A stretch of DNA of 42,249 bases, taken from IMG/VR virus record IMGVR_UViG_3300038701_002746, positions 1 through 42,249 of that record. One strand, given 5' to 3'. The position numbers were made by a program, and so were the translations under genes. Position 1 is the first letter of the stretch. The number at the start of each line of letters is the position of its first letter. Below are positions 16,799 to 24,781 of the stretch, in pieces. Below the pieces are notes generated by a model. That model was not told where the DNA came from and searched no databases. It worked only from the letters and a program-made list of their open reading frames with translations. The DNA comes from a virus.

Positions 16799-17713
16799 TC
16801 AACTGAGTCTTGATTTGGCTTTGCTTCTTCTGTTGTAAAGCTCAGTCATTCTGTCCCGAGTGGCCTTGTGGCGAGGATGTGTAACATCCTTATATTGCTC
16901 AGAATTTCTAAGACTGTCTATTTCTGTAGTAATTTCATCTACAGTCATAGTCAATTTGCCCGCAGCGTCATTGTTAAAAGTGTCTTCAGCGTCCATCGCA
17001 TCAGCTATTTTCGCAAAAACTCTACTAAAGGTTGGGTTATTGAATATCCCAGTCTTTTTAAGACCCTCGATTTCATCTTCGCTTGCGAAATGAGAGAAAG
17101 CCTTTTCAGCATTTTCGAGCTTCCTGTTGTAAGCATCTCCCCACTCTTCTTTCAGTTTGGCTTTGCCTTGCTCGAGTTCTGTTTTTGAAGTTTCAATATC
17201 TTCCCTAATGGCATTGCCCATAGTTTCATTGTAGTAATCAACTAGCTTTTGAGCTTGTTTCGGAAGGACCCCTGCTTCATGGGCGACTTTTTTGAAGTTA
17301 GTGAAAAACTCTTCATCCGCCTCTAGCCCTTCTGGAACCTTGTTTTCAATCTCATACTTTTCTAATTCTTTAGGAAGGCCCAATTTTTCATAGGTCTCTT
17401 TCCACTGATCCTCAGTAAAGTGCTTTGTCGGCACAGGGATCTTATCTGTAGACAAGGCCTGGTTTGCATGGACATAGGACTTCATAATTTTAGCGACATC
17501 AAAAGAGCCATCTTCTTTTGCGAATTTTGTTAAGTCACCTCGCCCTCTATAATCTTCTTCAAGGCCTTCTGGCCATTTGAATTCTGGCCCTTCGCTTGGA
17601 GGGTCATCACTAGGAGGTGGATCACTTGGTGGATCATCGCTACCCCCGCCGCCTTCTTCTCCCATAAAGCCCGCTTTATCCATTAACATATTCATAAATC
17701 TTAAAAGTTCCAC
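16799..17713 (-). CDS. Capsid assembly scaffolding protein, gp9-like
   Basis: A 304-aa acidic, helical protein directly upstream of the capsid gene, the position and size of T7 gp9 (307 aa). It has a low-complexity Gly/Asp/Ser/Pro stretch (about 18-45), PEGLEEDYRGRGDLTKFA, a middle typical of these scaffolds (VPTKHFTEDQWKETYEKLGLP, PEGLEADEEFFTNFKKVAHE), and a basic C-terminal helix ending RRSKAKSRLS that would contact the shell. The start codon is GTG with AAGGAG five bases before it. A strong terminator follows the gene. Confidence 0.88.
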   Translation of the reverse strand: MELLRFMNMLMDKAGFMGEEGGGGSDDPPSDPPPSDDPPSEGPEFKWPEGLEEDYRGRGDLTKFAKEDGSFDVAKIMKSYVHANQALSTDKIPVPTKHFTEDQWKETYEKLGLPKELEKYEIENKVPEGLEADEEFFTNFKKVAHEAGVLPKQAQKLVDYYNETMGNAIREDIETSKTELEQGKAKLKEEWGDAYNRKLENAEKAFSHFASEDEIEGLKKTGIFNNPTFSRVFAKIADAMDAEDTFNNDAAGKLTMTVDEITTEIDSLRNSEQYKDVTHPRHKATRDRMTELYNRRSKAKSRLS

Positions 17714-17722
17714 GTTGTCTCC

Positions 17723-18019
17723 TTAAATATGATCGTCTTCATTTTCTATTTTTAGATCTAGTTGGTCGTCGAGAAAGTTCAAGACCTCTAGTTCTCTCAT
17801 TGTTAAGTTTTGTAGGATGTAAAGAAAAATGGTTCTTCTTCCTTCGGCTTTTAAAAGGAAATCATTTCCCACTAAATTTCTATCCAGCTCTTTAAAAAAA
17901 GAACACTTATCCATTAAATCTTTGAGTACTCTTTTTCCTGCATCTGATTTAAACACAAAATCGTAGTCAGCCTTCTTCTGTCTCAGAAGGGCCTTTTCTT
18001 CTTCTGTCATTTTTGCCAT
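17723..18019 (-). CDS. Bbp19-like small virion-cluster protein
   Basis: A 98-aa protein matching the pattern of the Bbp19 family found next to portal or capsid genes in podoviruses: DYDFVFKSDAGKRVLKDLM, then C-x-F and an EGRRTIFLYIL helix. Function is not established. Its ATG directly follows the portal stop codon. The end is acidic (IENEDDHI). Confidence 0.75.
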   Translation of the reverse strand: MAKMTEEEKALLRQKKADYDFVFKSDAGKRVLKDLMDKCSFFKELDRNLVGNDFLLKAEGRRTIFLYILQNLTMRELEVLNFLDDQLDLKIENEDDHI

Positions 18020-19636
18020 TTATCCCCCTATTTTTTGAACGGCTCCTGCAGCTTGGTTAGCAGCTGTTGCTTGCTCTCTTTGTTTTTGCACTTCCATCAT
18101 TTCTTGTTGTTGTGCTTGCTCTTCTTGTCGCATTTTCTTCAATTCTTTTTCACTATGGAAAATGACTTCTGGCAAGCTATTCAAGTCAGAAACATATTTT
18201 ACAAGTTCGTCTTTATTAATATTTTTTAATATGTCTGGATCCATTTCAGCGTACGGCCCGAGAGTTTGGAAGAATCGAACAACATTCATAGACTCTCCAG
18301 CTCTTTGAGCTCTTGCAATTTCTGAAGCAAAGAACACTCGAGGGTTTCTCCCTTTCATTTCTTCTGGCACTTCAATCTGATCATAGACGCCCTTTCTTTG
18401 GCAGATATCAACAACTCGAGCAATGAGGGGCTGAAGGAATTCAAAATGAAAACGACCTAGGATCGGGCCATAGAAGCGAAAGCCTTGGTCTTCTCTGACA
18501 TCAACTTCCCTCGTTGTCATTCTATCCCCATCTCTTAATTGGAGTTGATCTAAGAAGAAGTTTTCTTTAATTTGTTGTTTCACTTCATTCATTACGTCTT
18601 GGCCAATATCAACGCGAGCCCCAGTGACAATAGGATATATACGGGACTCGGGTCGATCTGCTCTGTATGGATTTTGTCCCCCTGGTCGCATATTAGCAGC
18701 ACCAAGTATAGAGTCGTCGGGTACAGCAATAGGGGGGTCAATGGCTTTTTGGGCTCCACGAATAGTTACCTTTTTCATTTGGTTTATCATTTTAATATCT
18801 GGAAGAGACTTCATAGCAGGGGATCTGCCATAAAGTTCTCCTGTGAGTTTCTCCCATCGAGGGACCATGTAAGGGTGAGTGCTGAAGCCTTTCTTAGAGA
18901 GAGTGACACAAGGTTCTTTTAGAAATTTATAACTCACAAAAGGCTTTCTCATTGTGTCCAAAGTTCTTAAGTCAGCACTTTGTTTCGGCATAACGATGTG
19001 GCCTATTTCATATTTTCTCTCTAAGTCCTTTTTAAATTTCTTTAAAACTTCTGCAGGTATTTTCTTTTCTCCAAACTCCAAAATGATTTGTTCAGCTGTC
19101 ATTTCATAGGTCACACCCACAATAATAACTCGACCTGTGTGGTCTTCAGCAATGCCACACTGAAAAATAGGGAGAGCTGTAAAGTTGATTATGGATTCTT
19201 TATCTTCATCTACCCTGAAAACACCTGTCCCCAATGAAGGAAGGTCTAAATAAAGAGGATGGATGGCGCTGTGGAAGTTGGAATTGTTTATTACTGAGTG
19301 AGTTGTTTCTGTTACATCTTGTAGGTATTTTCTAACAGGGCCCACTCTATCAATTAAAGGATCCCCACTTGTTAGAAAAAACCACTTACTTGTCATATTA
19401 GTAAGCATGGAGTGGAGGTTTGAAGCGGAGAGATCTACACAATGAACGGCAAAAGAATCATATAAGTGGAGATTCTTTCTATCTCCTGGGGTCTTATGGC
19501 TGAAAGTGTAAACATCATCTCTCCTTGGATTACTATAGCGAGTGACATCATACCAATGATCCTTCCAAGTCTCTTGCCCCTTTTCTAAACTATCTAATAG
19601 CTTCTTTAGTCTTTGAGCTTCTACATCAATTTTCAT
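18020..19636 (-). CDS. Portal (head-tail connector) protein, gp8-like
   Basis: A 538-aa protein, nearly identical in length to T7 gp8 (536 aa), of the podovirus head-tail connector family. Typical features are an N-terminal helix followed by RRDDVYTFSHKTPG, then LASNLHSML (here LSASNLHSMLTNMTSKWF), a region around RWEKLTGELYGRSPAMKSLPDIK, and a C-terminal Gln-rich helix (QEEQAQQQEMMEVQKQREQ) that would form the barrel. It forms the dodecameric ring for DNA packaging and tail attachment. It starts with TAATG overlap on the upstream gene. Confidence 0.93.
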   Translation of the reverse strand: MKIDVEAQRLKKLLDSLEKGQETWKDHWYDVTRYSNPRRDDVYTFSHKTPGDRKNLHLYDSFAVHCVDLSASNLHSMLTNMTSKWFFLTSGDPLIDRVGPVRKYLQDVTETTHSVINNSNFHSAIHPLYLDLPSLGTGVFRVDEDKESIINFTALPIFQCGIAEDHTGRVIIVGVTYEMTAEQIILEFGEKKIPAEVLKKFKKDLERKYEIGHIVMPKQSADLRTLDTMRKPFVSYKFLKEPCVTLSKKGFSTHPYMVPRWEKLTGELYGRSPAMKSLPDIKMINQMKKVTIRGAQKAIDPPIAVPDDSILGAANMRPGGQNPYRADRPESRIYPIVTGARVDIGQDVMNEVKQQIKENFFLDQLQLRDGDRMTTREVDVREDQGFRFYGPILGRFHFEFLQPLIARVVDICQRKGVYDQIEVPEEMKGRNPRVFFASEIARAQRAGESMNVVRFFQTLGPYAEMDPDILKNINKDELVKYVSDLNSLPEVIFHSEKELKKMRQEEQAQQQEMMEVQKQREQATAANQAAGAVQKIGG

Positions 19637-20010
19637 TATGCACTCCTAAACATAGACTGGCCTGGGCGTAGTCTTCTAGCAATTATTTGGGCCTGTCTTG
19701 CTCGGAAAGCATCAAGCATTGTTTGGAAATCTTCTTGTGTCTTATCACTATCCACTAAATTATTTGTTCTTCTTTGATGATCCATAAAAAGACTGCCCCC
19801 CTCTGAGTTGGGGTTGAAAGTATAAGTTTGTCTTTCTGGAGTTTTCATCTTTTCTGGGTCTAGGTTCATGAAACTTGCCGCATTATTCATCTTATTCATG
19901 AAATCCCGCAGGGCGGTTTTGCCATACCCGCTGACTGTTTTTGTATTTGCTTTGGCCTTTTCCATTGAACGAAACCCTGCCCGCAAACCCTTGCTCATAC
20001 CTTTATACAT
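19636..20010 (-). CDS. Hypothetical protein between terminase and portal
   Basis: A 124-aa basic protein that I do not recognise. It starts with a positively charged helix (KGMSKGLRAGFRSMEKAKA) and ends ARRLRPGQSMFRSA. GGGGGA five bases before the ATG supports the start. Its stop overlaps the portal start (TAATG), so it is co-translated with head genes and may be a minor head or packaging factor. Confidence 0.7.
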   Translation of the reverse strand: MYKGMSKGLRAGFRSMEKAKANTKTVSGYGKTALRDFMNKMNNAASFMNLDPEKMKTPERQTYTFNPNSEGGSLFMDHQRRTNNLVDSDKTQEDFQTMLDAFRARQAQIIARRLRPGQSMFRSA

Positions 20011-20019
20011 CTCTTCCCC

Positions 20020-21687
20020 CTATGCACCTAGTTCATCATAATCGCTATCAGCGAAAGACTGTATTTGTCGGTCCCTGTCTTCAGGGAAGTAGCTGTCTCT
20101 ATCATCAAGCGCAGAATATCCAAAACTATCAGCGCCATGTGAGCTCCAGTCATGGAGTGGCACTTTTTTGAATATCTTTAGCTTAGAATCGTATTGTTTT
20201 TGATAATTGTAAAGGCACTCAAGACCTCTTTTGCAGTGAACTTCGTCAAATTGTGCGACTTTAATTCGATTGCGGGATGCGTCAATGCGGTTTACTACAC
20301 TAGTCCGTGGCTGTACTTCCACATTTTTACCAATAATTGTCTTAGCCGTTGATAAAATGGACTCTCCTGAGCCGAATTCTCTCTTATTTCCGTCATGCGG
20401 CCAAACATGGCGACCATATCTAAACCCGCGCCCTCTAACTATGACATCTTCTTTGAGTTGAATTTGGCTTTTATAATGCCCCTGCTTCGCTTCCAAGACT
20501 TTAGCGTAGAATTCGACCCCTTCTCCATTGTACTCAAAATAATCGATATACCTGTAAGTACCTCGTATTTTTTGTCGAAACCAGATAGTTGTCTTATCGT
20601 CAATTCCAATATCCCAATATGTATCCACAGGATATCTAGGATCATAAGGGTAATGGCCAACTCGACTTTCATCTTTAGCCTGGTTGAGAGTCGCGCCAAA
20701 AAAGGATCCGAGGATGGCAGCTGTAAAGGAACATTCCAATTCTTGTTCGATTTGCTCTTTGGTGAGATCTTCCACCATTTCGTCATACTCACTCCTACTA
20801 ATAACACCCGTTTCGCTGGCTTTATAAAGAGCGGTGTACCACTGTCTATTTGAAAGAAATTTCCTTAGACTTCTATATTCTTTTTGATCTTCATCACTTA
20901 ACTTCTCTATAAATCCGTCAAGTTCGACTTGAGGTGTGAAATCATGGATACCAGCTTCTCTTTCAATTCGCTCCCATCGTTCCCGAAGTTGAGCGACATT
21001 ATTGTTTCGTTCAAACTCTCTACAGAATTCTTCTGAAGCCACGGCTTTAGCATATCTGTCAAAAAAATGATTTTGACCCTTCGGAGTTCCGATGAATATA
21101 ACCCATGGCTCTTTGTAATCCCGTGATCCGTAAATGCCAAGCTCAATAGCTGTGCGACTTCTATCGGCAAGAGCTGGTCGGATGATCTCTCCCCAAATGA
21201 TAGGGTCGCACTGTGCGTATTCATCCACAACGGCTCCATCTAAATAAATCCCCCTAATAGAATCTGGATCATCAGCTCCTAGACACATTATTTTTATAAC
21301 ATCCGGCTCTAATTCCCCACTCAAAGGGTTGATTCTACCAGGACGCTCTATATAAATAGTAAGTTCTGATTTATTGGCTGTCACGCCAGGGATTTTACTT
21401 GTGAAATCAACTAAATACTGCCAAGCCACTGTTTTAGCTTGCTTATATGTTGGAGCAACATAGGCATATTGGGGATTTCTTAACTGATTCTTTAAGGCTT
21501 GGTGGATCATCTCATTAATGGCAAAAACTGTCTTACCAAAACGACGATGACAAACTAAAACATTAAAACGCCTTAGCAATTTGTGAATAAGGCCCTGCAA
21601 AGCTCGCGGCTTATACCCCGTTCTTACTTTAACAATCTTCCTGCGTTCTTGATGATTAAACTTCGGGCCTGATTCTGCTAAAACCAT
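20020..21687 (-). CDS. Terminase large subunit
   Basis: A 555-aa packaging motor. The ATPase shows Walker A (CHRRFGKT, Lys52), Walker B (GAVVDE, Asp155/Glu156) and the coupling motif GTPKG near residue 201. The nuclease shows WDIGIDDKT (Asp359), a PHDGNKREFGSGES motif, and SSHGADSFGYSA near the end. Together they cut and pump concatemeric DNA through the portal. A charged helical stretch of about 60-70 residues (roughly 212-280) separates the two domains and looks longer than usual. No strong ribosome site precedes the ATG; the upstream gene stops three bases before, so coupling is likely. Confidence 0.95.
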   Translation of the reverse strand: MVLAESGPKFNHQERRKIVKVRTGYKPRALQGLIHKLLRRFNVLVCHRRFGKTVFAINEMIHQALKNQLRNPQYAYVAPTYKQAKTVAWQYLVDFTSKIPGVTANKSELTIYIERPGRINPLSGELEPDVIKIMCLGADDPDSIRGIYLDGAVVDEYAQCDPIIWGEIIRPALADRSRTAIELGIYGSRDYKEPWVIFIGTPKGQNHFFDRYAKAVASEEFCREFERNNNVAQLRERWERIEREAGIHDFTPQVELDGFIEKLSDEDQKEYRSLRKFLSNRQWYTALYKASETGVISRSEYDEMVEDLTKEQIEQELECSFTAAILGSFFGATLNQAKDESRVGHYPYDPRYPVDTYWDIGIDDKTTIWFRQKIRGTYRYIDYFEYNGEGVEFYAKVLEAKQGHYKSQIQLKEDVIVRGRGFRYGRHVWPHDGNKREFGSGESILSTAKTIIGKNVEVQPRTSVVNRIDASRNRIKVAQFDEVHCKRGLECLYNYQKQYDSKLKIFKKVPLHDWSSHGADSFGYSALDDRDSYFPEDRDRQIQSFADSDYDELGA

Positions 21688-21690
21688 AAA

Positions 21691-22050
21691 TTATAAAGAC
21701 TCATCTTCTTCGCTATCATCTTCTTCCATTGCGTCTTCTTCTTTCTTCAACACAATGAGATCGTAGATGTCTTTTTTCTTAGCGTTCTTCGGGAGTGGAA
21801 TACCCATTTGAGATGCTACTTCTTCGAGTTGATCCTTTGTCATAGACATTGAGAAATCTACAACTTCATCAACAACTCTTTCAACTTCTTCAACTTCTTT
21901 TACTGGCTCTTGCTTGGCTTCGAGTTTTTCAAGACGCTCCAACAATCTCTGATTTTGCTCTTGAAGGGACCGAACTTCGGAACTCGTTGCAGTAGCTTTT
22001 TTCTTATAATAAGGACTGAAGGTCCCATCAGCATTTAATACTCGTTTCAT
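21691..22050 (-). CDS. SAP/HeH-like coiled-coil protein, first leftward gene
   Basis: A 119-aa protein. A basic N-terminus is followed by a coiled coil (SLQEQNQRLLERLEKLEAKQ), an acidic linker, then a helix-extended-loop-helix pattern (MTKDQLEEVASQMGIPLPKN, AKKKDIYDLI) like SAP or Rho-N-type DNA- or protein-binding modules, and a very acidic tail ending EEDDSEEDESL. An ATG at 22059 is in frame, but AGGAG touches it. The ATG at 22050 has the usual spacing of nine bases, so I start there. As the first gene before the large terminase it may aid packaging or head assembly. Confidence 0.75.
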   Translation of the reverse strand: MKRVLNADGTFSPYYKKKATATSSEVRSLQEQNQRLLERLEKLEAKQEPVKEVEEVERVVDEVVDFSMSMTKDQLEEVASQMGIPLPKNAKKKDIYDLIVLKKEEDAMEEDDSEEDESL

Positions 22051-22083
22051 ATATTTCATCTCCTGTAGTTATAACTAAAAAGA

Positions 22084-22112
22084 GAATCACTTCAAAACAA
22101 ACCCTTTGTCAA
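22084..22112 (-). promoter_or_regulatory. Candidate leftward promoter for the virion arm
   Basis: The minus strand has a perfect -35 box TTGACA (22112-22107), 17 bases, then TGATTC, a weak -10. The -35 lies in an 11-bp palindrome CTTTGTCAAAG (22104-22114), which could be an operator. A second pair, TTGAAG with TATAAC (16-base spacer), overlaps it but would start the RNA almost at the ribosome site. One of these probably drives the late leftward operon. Confidence 0.45.
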
Positions 22113-22354
22113 AGCAAAGCCTAGCCCATTTAGGATTTTTAATCTAGGGGTCGAGGTTTTTGTAGAAAGTGTATTAAAAAGTGCGGTGTGGTGCGTTAAT
22201 TGTTAGCTTATATGAAATGTGCCTGGGGGGACGACACTCACTCATACATAAACGAATGGGGGGCATCGGGGTCCTTAACAATAGAGATCCTAGATTCTGT
22301 AGTAATATCAGCATGTTATAGGCATATTCCGTCTAATACTAATGATCTGAGTCG

Positions 22355-22396
22355 AAAAGTGTATTAATAAAAGTGTACTAATAAAAGTGTACTGTT
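22355..22396 (+). repeat. Three tandem 14-bp repeats (iteron/operator-like)
   Basis: Units AAAAGTGTATTAAT (22355), AAAAGTGTACTAAT (22369) and AAAAGTGTACTGTT (22383) follow without spacers. A related copy, GAAAGTGTATTAAA, lies at 22165-22178. The same element recurs as AAAAGTGTAGTAAT at 28668-28681, just at the -10 box of a strong promoter. This suggests a binding site for a phage regulator or initiator. Confidence 0.8.
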
Positions 22397-22400
22397 TAGG

Positions 22401-22419
22401 TGTACCAATGGGCGGTACA
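22401..22419. promoter_or_regulatory. Inverted repeat TGTACC-N7-GGTACA
   Basis: A perfect 6-bp inverted repeat with a 7-base spacer directly follows the tandem repeats. The half site shares GTAC with the repeat core (GTGTACT). It may be a dimer-binding site or part of the same regulatory array. Confidence 0.45.
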
Positions 22420-22439
22420 GTTTCTGCGTTTTTGTTTCA

Positions 22440-22468
22440 TTGAGGGACATGTCAAAATATTTAATAAT
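22440..22468 (+). promoter_or_regulatory. Candidate upstream rightward promoter
   Basis: TTGAGG, 17 bases, AATAAT: four and five of six matches to the sigma70 boxes. It lies just after the tandem repeats, so binding there could control it. Weaker than the promoter at 22616. Confidence 0.3.
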
Positions 22469-22490
22469 TTAACGATATTCATTAAATATT
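22456..22490. repeat. AT-rich 10-bp inverted repeat
   Basis: AATATTTAAT (22456-22465) and its exact complement ATTAAATATT (22481-22490) are separated by 15 bases in a very AT-rich segment. It could be an easily melted element of an origin or a dimeric protein site. Confidence 0.5.
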
Positions 22491-22615
22491 GAACACAACC
22501 AGGCCCCTAGCAACCTAAGTCTATATGAAATAGCTGTTTTTGTATTAAAAAACACATCAAAATAATTCGTCTATATATAAGGACAAACAATTAACACAAA
22601 AAGACAAAGTTTTTC

Positions 22616-22645
22616 TTGACTTTTTCCATAGGTTTCCGATATATT
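22616..22645 (+). promoter_or_regulatory. Early rightward sigma70-type promoter
   Basis: TTGACT (22616-22621), an 18-base spacer and TATATT (22640-22645): five of six matches in each box. The predicted start near 22652 leaves a leader of about 28 bases with AAAGGAG before the first gene. It is read by host RNA polymerase, since the phage has none of its own. Confidence 0.75.
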
Positions 22646-22679
22646 AATTAGTATACAAACTAATAAAGGAGTAAAGACT

Positions 22680-22898
22680 ATGAACTTATCCCCTAACACT
22701 TTAAAAGAATTAGTTATAAAAACCCCTAATCAATTGGTGTGCCTGAAATATAGGGGTGTTCTCAATAATGTTGATGGAGACCATAGACCTGTAATGAAAG
22801 CTAAAGATGCTTTAAATTTTGCCAATGATTTAGAAGGAAATGGTTTTAAGCAAGGCTACATTAGAGAGATGTGGGTTTTAGATGAAACAGCTTACTAA
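22680..22898 (+). CDS. Small early protein, unknown
   Basis: A 72-aa protein, the first gene of the rightward arm, right behind a strong promoter, so it is probably made first after infection. It is soluble, of mixed charge, and no motif is recognised. AAAGGAG lies eight bases before the ATG. Early T7-like phage genes at this place often inhibit host defence or host enzymes, but nothing in the sequence shows which. Confidence 0.75.
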   Translation: MNLSPNTLKELVIKTPNQLVCLKYRGVLNNVDGDHRPVMKAKDALNFANDLEGNGFKQGYIREMWVLDETAY

Positions 22899-23007
22899 AC
22901 GCTTCAAATTATTAATAAAGAGCCGATCTAAGTACATAGTCAATGAAGCCTTAGATCGTGAAATAAAACAGACTTACATGAAAATAATATTATTAAGGAG
23001 TAAATAA
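22882..23007 (+). CDS. Possible 41-aa basic peptide
   Basis: An ORF starting ATGAAACAG inside the end of the previous gene. The product is very basic (MKQLTKRFKLLIKSRSKY at its start) and its last codons contain the ribosome site of the next gene. Tight packing on both sides favours a real gene, but no good ribosome site precedes it, so it may be chance. Confidence 0.35.
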   Translation: MKQLTKRFKLLIKSRSKYIVNEALDREIKQTYMKIILLRSK

Positions 23008-23008
23008 A

Positions 23009-23266
23009 ATGAAAACACTATTAATTGTAGTAATCGTATCAATGAGCTCAATATCAATGGCTTGTGAGATAACAGGCAAAGTTAAGAAAAAGGGAGCCAA
23101 AACAATCTATTTAGACAATGGTGAGTCCATTAGTGAGAAACAAATTAATAAACTAGGATGCAAACTCAATAAAACAGTAATGAGTAAAAGAGAGTCTTTA
23201 CTCCTTGATATCTCTTCACTCGAAAGTCGATTAGAGGCTAAAAAAGCATTACTGAAGAGTCTTTAA
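23009..23266 (+). CDS. Small exported early protein
   Basis: An 85-aa protein with a signal peptide: MK, hydrophobic core (TLLIVVIVSMSSIS), and a likely cleavage after MA before Cys19. A second cysteine (Cys51) could form a disulfide in the periplasm. Residue -3 is Ser, so a lipobox is doubtful. The C-terminal 30 residues form a basic amphipathic helix. It has AAGGAG before the ATG. An early exported protein may alter the envelope or block further infection; this is inference. Confidence 0.75.
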   Translation: MKTLLIVVIVSMSSISMACEITGKVKKKGAKTIYLDNGESISEKQINKLGCKLNKTVMSKRESLLLDISSLESRLEAKKALLKSL

Positions 23267-23298
23267 TAGACGAAACAAGGCTGTAGTGGCCTTGTCTA
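23267..23298 (+). other. Intercistronic RNA hairpin
   Basis: ACAAGG (23275-23280) pairs with CCTTGT (23290-23295) around a 9-base loop, and TAGAC/GTCTA flanks can extend it with a bulge. No T run follows, so it is not an intrinsic terminator. It may be a processing or stability element between the exported protein and the next gene. Confidence 0.4.
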
Positions 23299-23323
23299 AT
23301 GCAAAAACTAAGGAGTAAAGAAA

Positions 23324-24265
23324 ATGAAAACAGTATTTAGTAACAGTCAAGTTTGTCATGTTTGGGCCAATGGGGTTCAAGATTATGGTCGAAACTCATC
23401 TGATTCCATATTTTTTGAAGGAGATACTATTTATAGCTATGGATATCATTACCCTATGGCTAAGTATTATGATCCCCAGTCTAAAAAGTTTATGGGGCAC
23501 AACTATAAAAAAGTTTATTTAATCAATGGTAATGGTTACTCTCCCACTACAGGCCAGCATACTAACCATGTGTTAAGAGCCATAGACACCGAGAAACACC
23601 TCTATTTATATGTTGATGATATTAATAAACCAAAAGAAACACTCTTAAATAAACAAAAAGAGATTATTGACGAGTTTTTTAAATATTTCTCAAGTCAAAA
23701 CCCCTATGACCCAACTGATACAGATATTTGGTACGATGATCGATTAGATAGATTCAATGAAATATGTGACTTTTTTGGTTTTAAGTACAAATTAGATTTC
23801 TCAAAACTAGAACCAGCAAGACAATATCATTTTGAGGATAGGGAGAATCGAAAAAAAGAACTTAATACACCTGAAATGATAGCCAAAAGAGAAGCACAAA
23901 AAAAGAGAAAAAAACAACTAGAGCTAGAAAAAGCCAAAAAAGAACAAATAGAGTCTATCCAAAGGTTTAGAAACTTTGAGTCTAATCGTGTTTTTAGATT
24001 AGAAACTGATTTATTACGAGTGAAAGACGGAGTAATTCAGACAAGCGGTGGCGCTGAGGTTCCTTTAACTCATGGGCTTCGACTGCTTGACCTTATTGAA
24101 ACTAAAAAAGCGAAGCAAGGTGATCGAGTTGGGCATTTCACTCTAGATAACTATGATGGTAAATTTGTCAAAATTGGATGCCATAAGATTGAAATTGAAG
24201 AGGCTAGAAATGTTTTAAGTCCTTATAGAAATAAAGCCTTGAGTATTGTTAAGGAGGTTAACTAA
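23324..24265 (+). CDS. Conserved phage protein of unknown function
   Basis: A 313-aa protein. The first 100 residues resemble a domain seen in phages and plasmids: NSQVCHVWANG, GRNSSDSIFFEGDTIYSYG, HYPMA and later HTNHVLRAI. The middle carries a lysine-rich coiled coil (about 185-225, with KRKKQLELEKAKKEQ). A C-terminal domain follows with TSGGAEVPLTHGLRLLDLIE. The N-terminal pattern has no assigned biochemical role that I know. TAAGGAGTAAAG lies before the ATG. It overlaps the next gene by one base. Confidence 0.75.
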   Translation: MKTVFSNSQVCHVWANGVQDYGRNSSDSIFFEGDTIYSYGYHYPMAKYYDPQSKKFMGHNYKKVYLINGNGYSPTTGQHTNHVLRAIDTEKHLYLYVDDINKPKETLLNKQKEIIDEFFKYFSSQNPYDPTDTDIWYDDRLDRFNEICDFFGFKYKLDFSKLEPARQYHFEDRENRKKELNTPEMIAKREAQKKRKKQLELEKAKKEQIESIQRFRNFESNRVFRLETDLLRVKDGVIQTSGGAEVPLTHGLRLLDLIETKKAKQGDRVGHFTLDNYDGKFVKIGCHKIEIEEARNVLSPYRNKALSIVKEVN

Positions 24266-24543
24266 TGAGCAAACACACTAAAGGACCTTGGACGATGACT
24301 GCTAATTTCCACCAAAATGGAGACATTGTGGTGTCTGATCAAGCTAAAGAACATGAAGGAACTAGCATCGCTAGAATAGCTAATTTCAATTATTGGGATG
24401 AGGCTGAGGCAAACGCCCACCTTATAGCCGCTGCACCAGAAATGTATGATTTATTAGAGCTTTTGGAGTTTGAGGGTAGTTTACATAAGAGACATTTAGA
24501 GATGGTTCGATATGTTTTGGATAAAGCAAAGGGCAAGTCATGA
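24265..24543 (+). CDS. Small phage protein of the 'HT-x-GPW' type
   Basis: A 92-aa protein starting KHTKGPW and ending with ANAHLIAAAPEMYDLLELLE, the paired signature of a family very common in early regions of tailed phages. The function is unknown. A related signature (GPW at the start, FIAQSRTDLPKVVEALE later) occurs in the gene at 29933. It overlaps the preceding gene by one base and the following lipoprotein gene by four (ATGA). Confidence 0.8.
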   Translation: MSKHTKGPWTMTANFHQNGDIVVSDQAKEHEGTSIARIANFNYWDEAEANAHLIAAAPEMYDLLELLEFEGSLHKRHLEMVRYVLDKAKGKS

Positions 24544-24779
24544 AATACCTATCCATCCTTTCACTACTATTCTTAACCTCATGTGCTGATAAGGAGGGGG
24601 ATATTGAATTCCCTTCCTGCTACGACTATGCAGACCCATGGCCTAACGATAATATTGAAATATACCCAGCAAGAAACCCTCTAATATATGGAGAATTCAG
24701 GCCTTTATGTAAGTTTGGAGAGTCTCGATGCGAAGTTGAGACCATTGGAGAGAAGCATCTTAATTTTTATTGTGAATAG
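24540..24779 (+). CDS. Small early lipoprotein
   Basis: A 79-aa protein with a signal sequence and lipobox LTSC (Cys15), so the mature lipoprotein has about 65 residues. It carries four more cysteines (in SCYDY, LCKF, RCEV, FYCE), enough for two disulfides. Small phage lipoproteins made early, such as T5 Llp, can block a receptor; that role here is inference only. It ends two bases from the convergent small terminase gene, with no terminator between. Confidence 0.75.
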   Translation: MKYLSILSLLFLTSCADKEGDIEFPSCYDYADPWPNDNIEIYPARNPLIYGEFRPLCKFGESRCEVETIGEKHLNFYCE

Positions 24780-24781
24780 TC

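Larger units (their letters stand above)
22060..22679. other. Divergent control region, candidate replication origin
   Basis: A 620-bp gene-free stretch from which both arms diverge. It holds leftward promoter boxes, G runs (22225-22230, 22258-22263, 22268-22271), three tandem 14-bp repeats, two inverted repeats, a very AT-rich segment (about 22450-22600) and a strong rightward promoter. Repeats next to an AT-rich segment at the divergence point are what one expects of an origin or a regulator-binding centre; this role is inferred. No ORF of convincing quality lies within it. Confidence 0.7.

Noticed and set aside
22355-22396. Short CRISPR-like array
   Set aside because: Units are 14 bp, directly adjacent, without spacers, and no cas genes are present.
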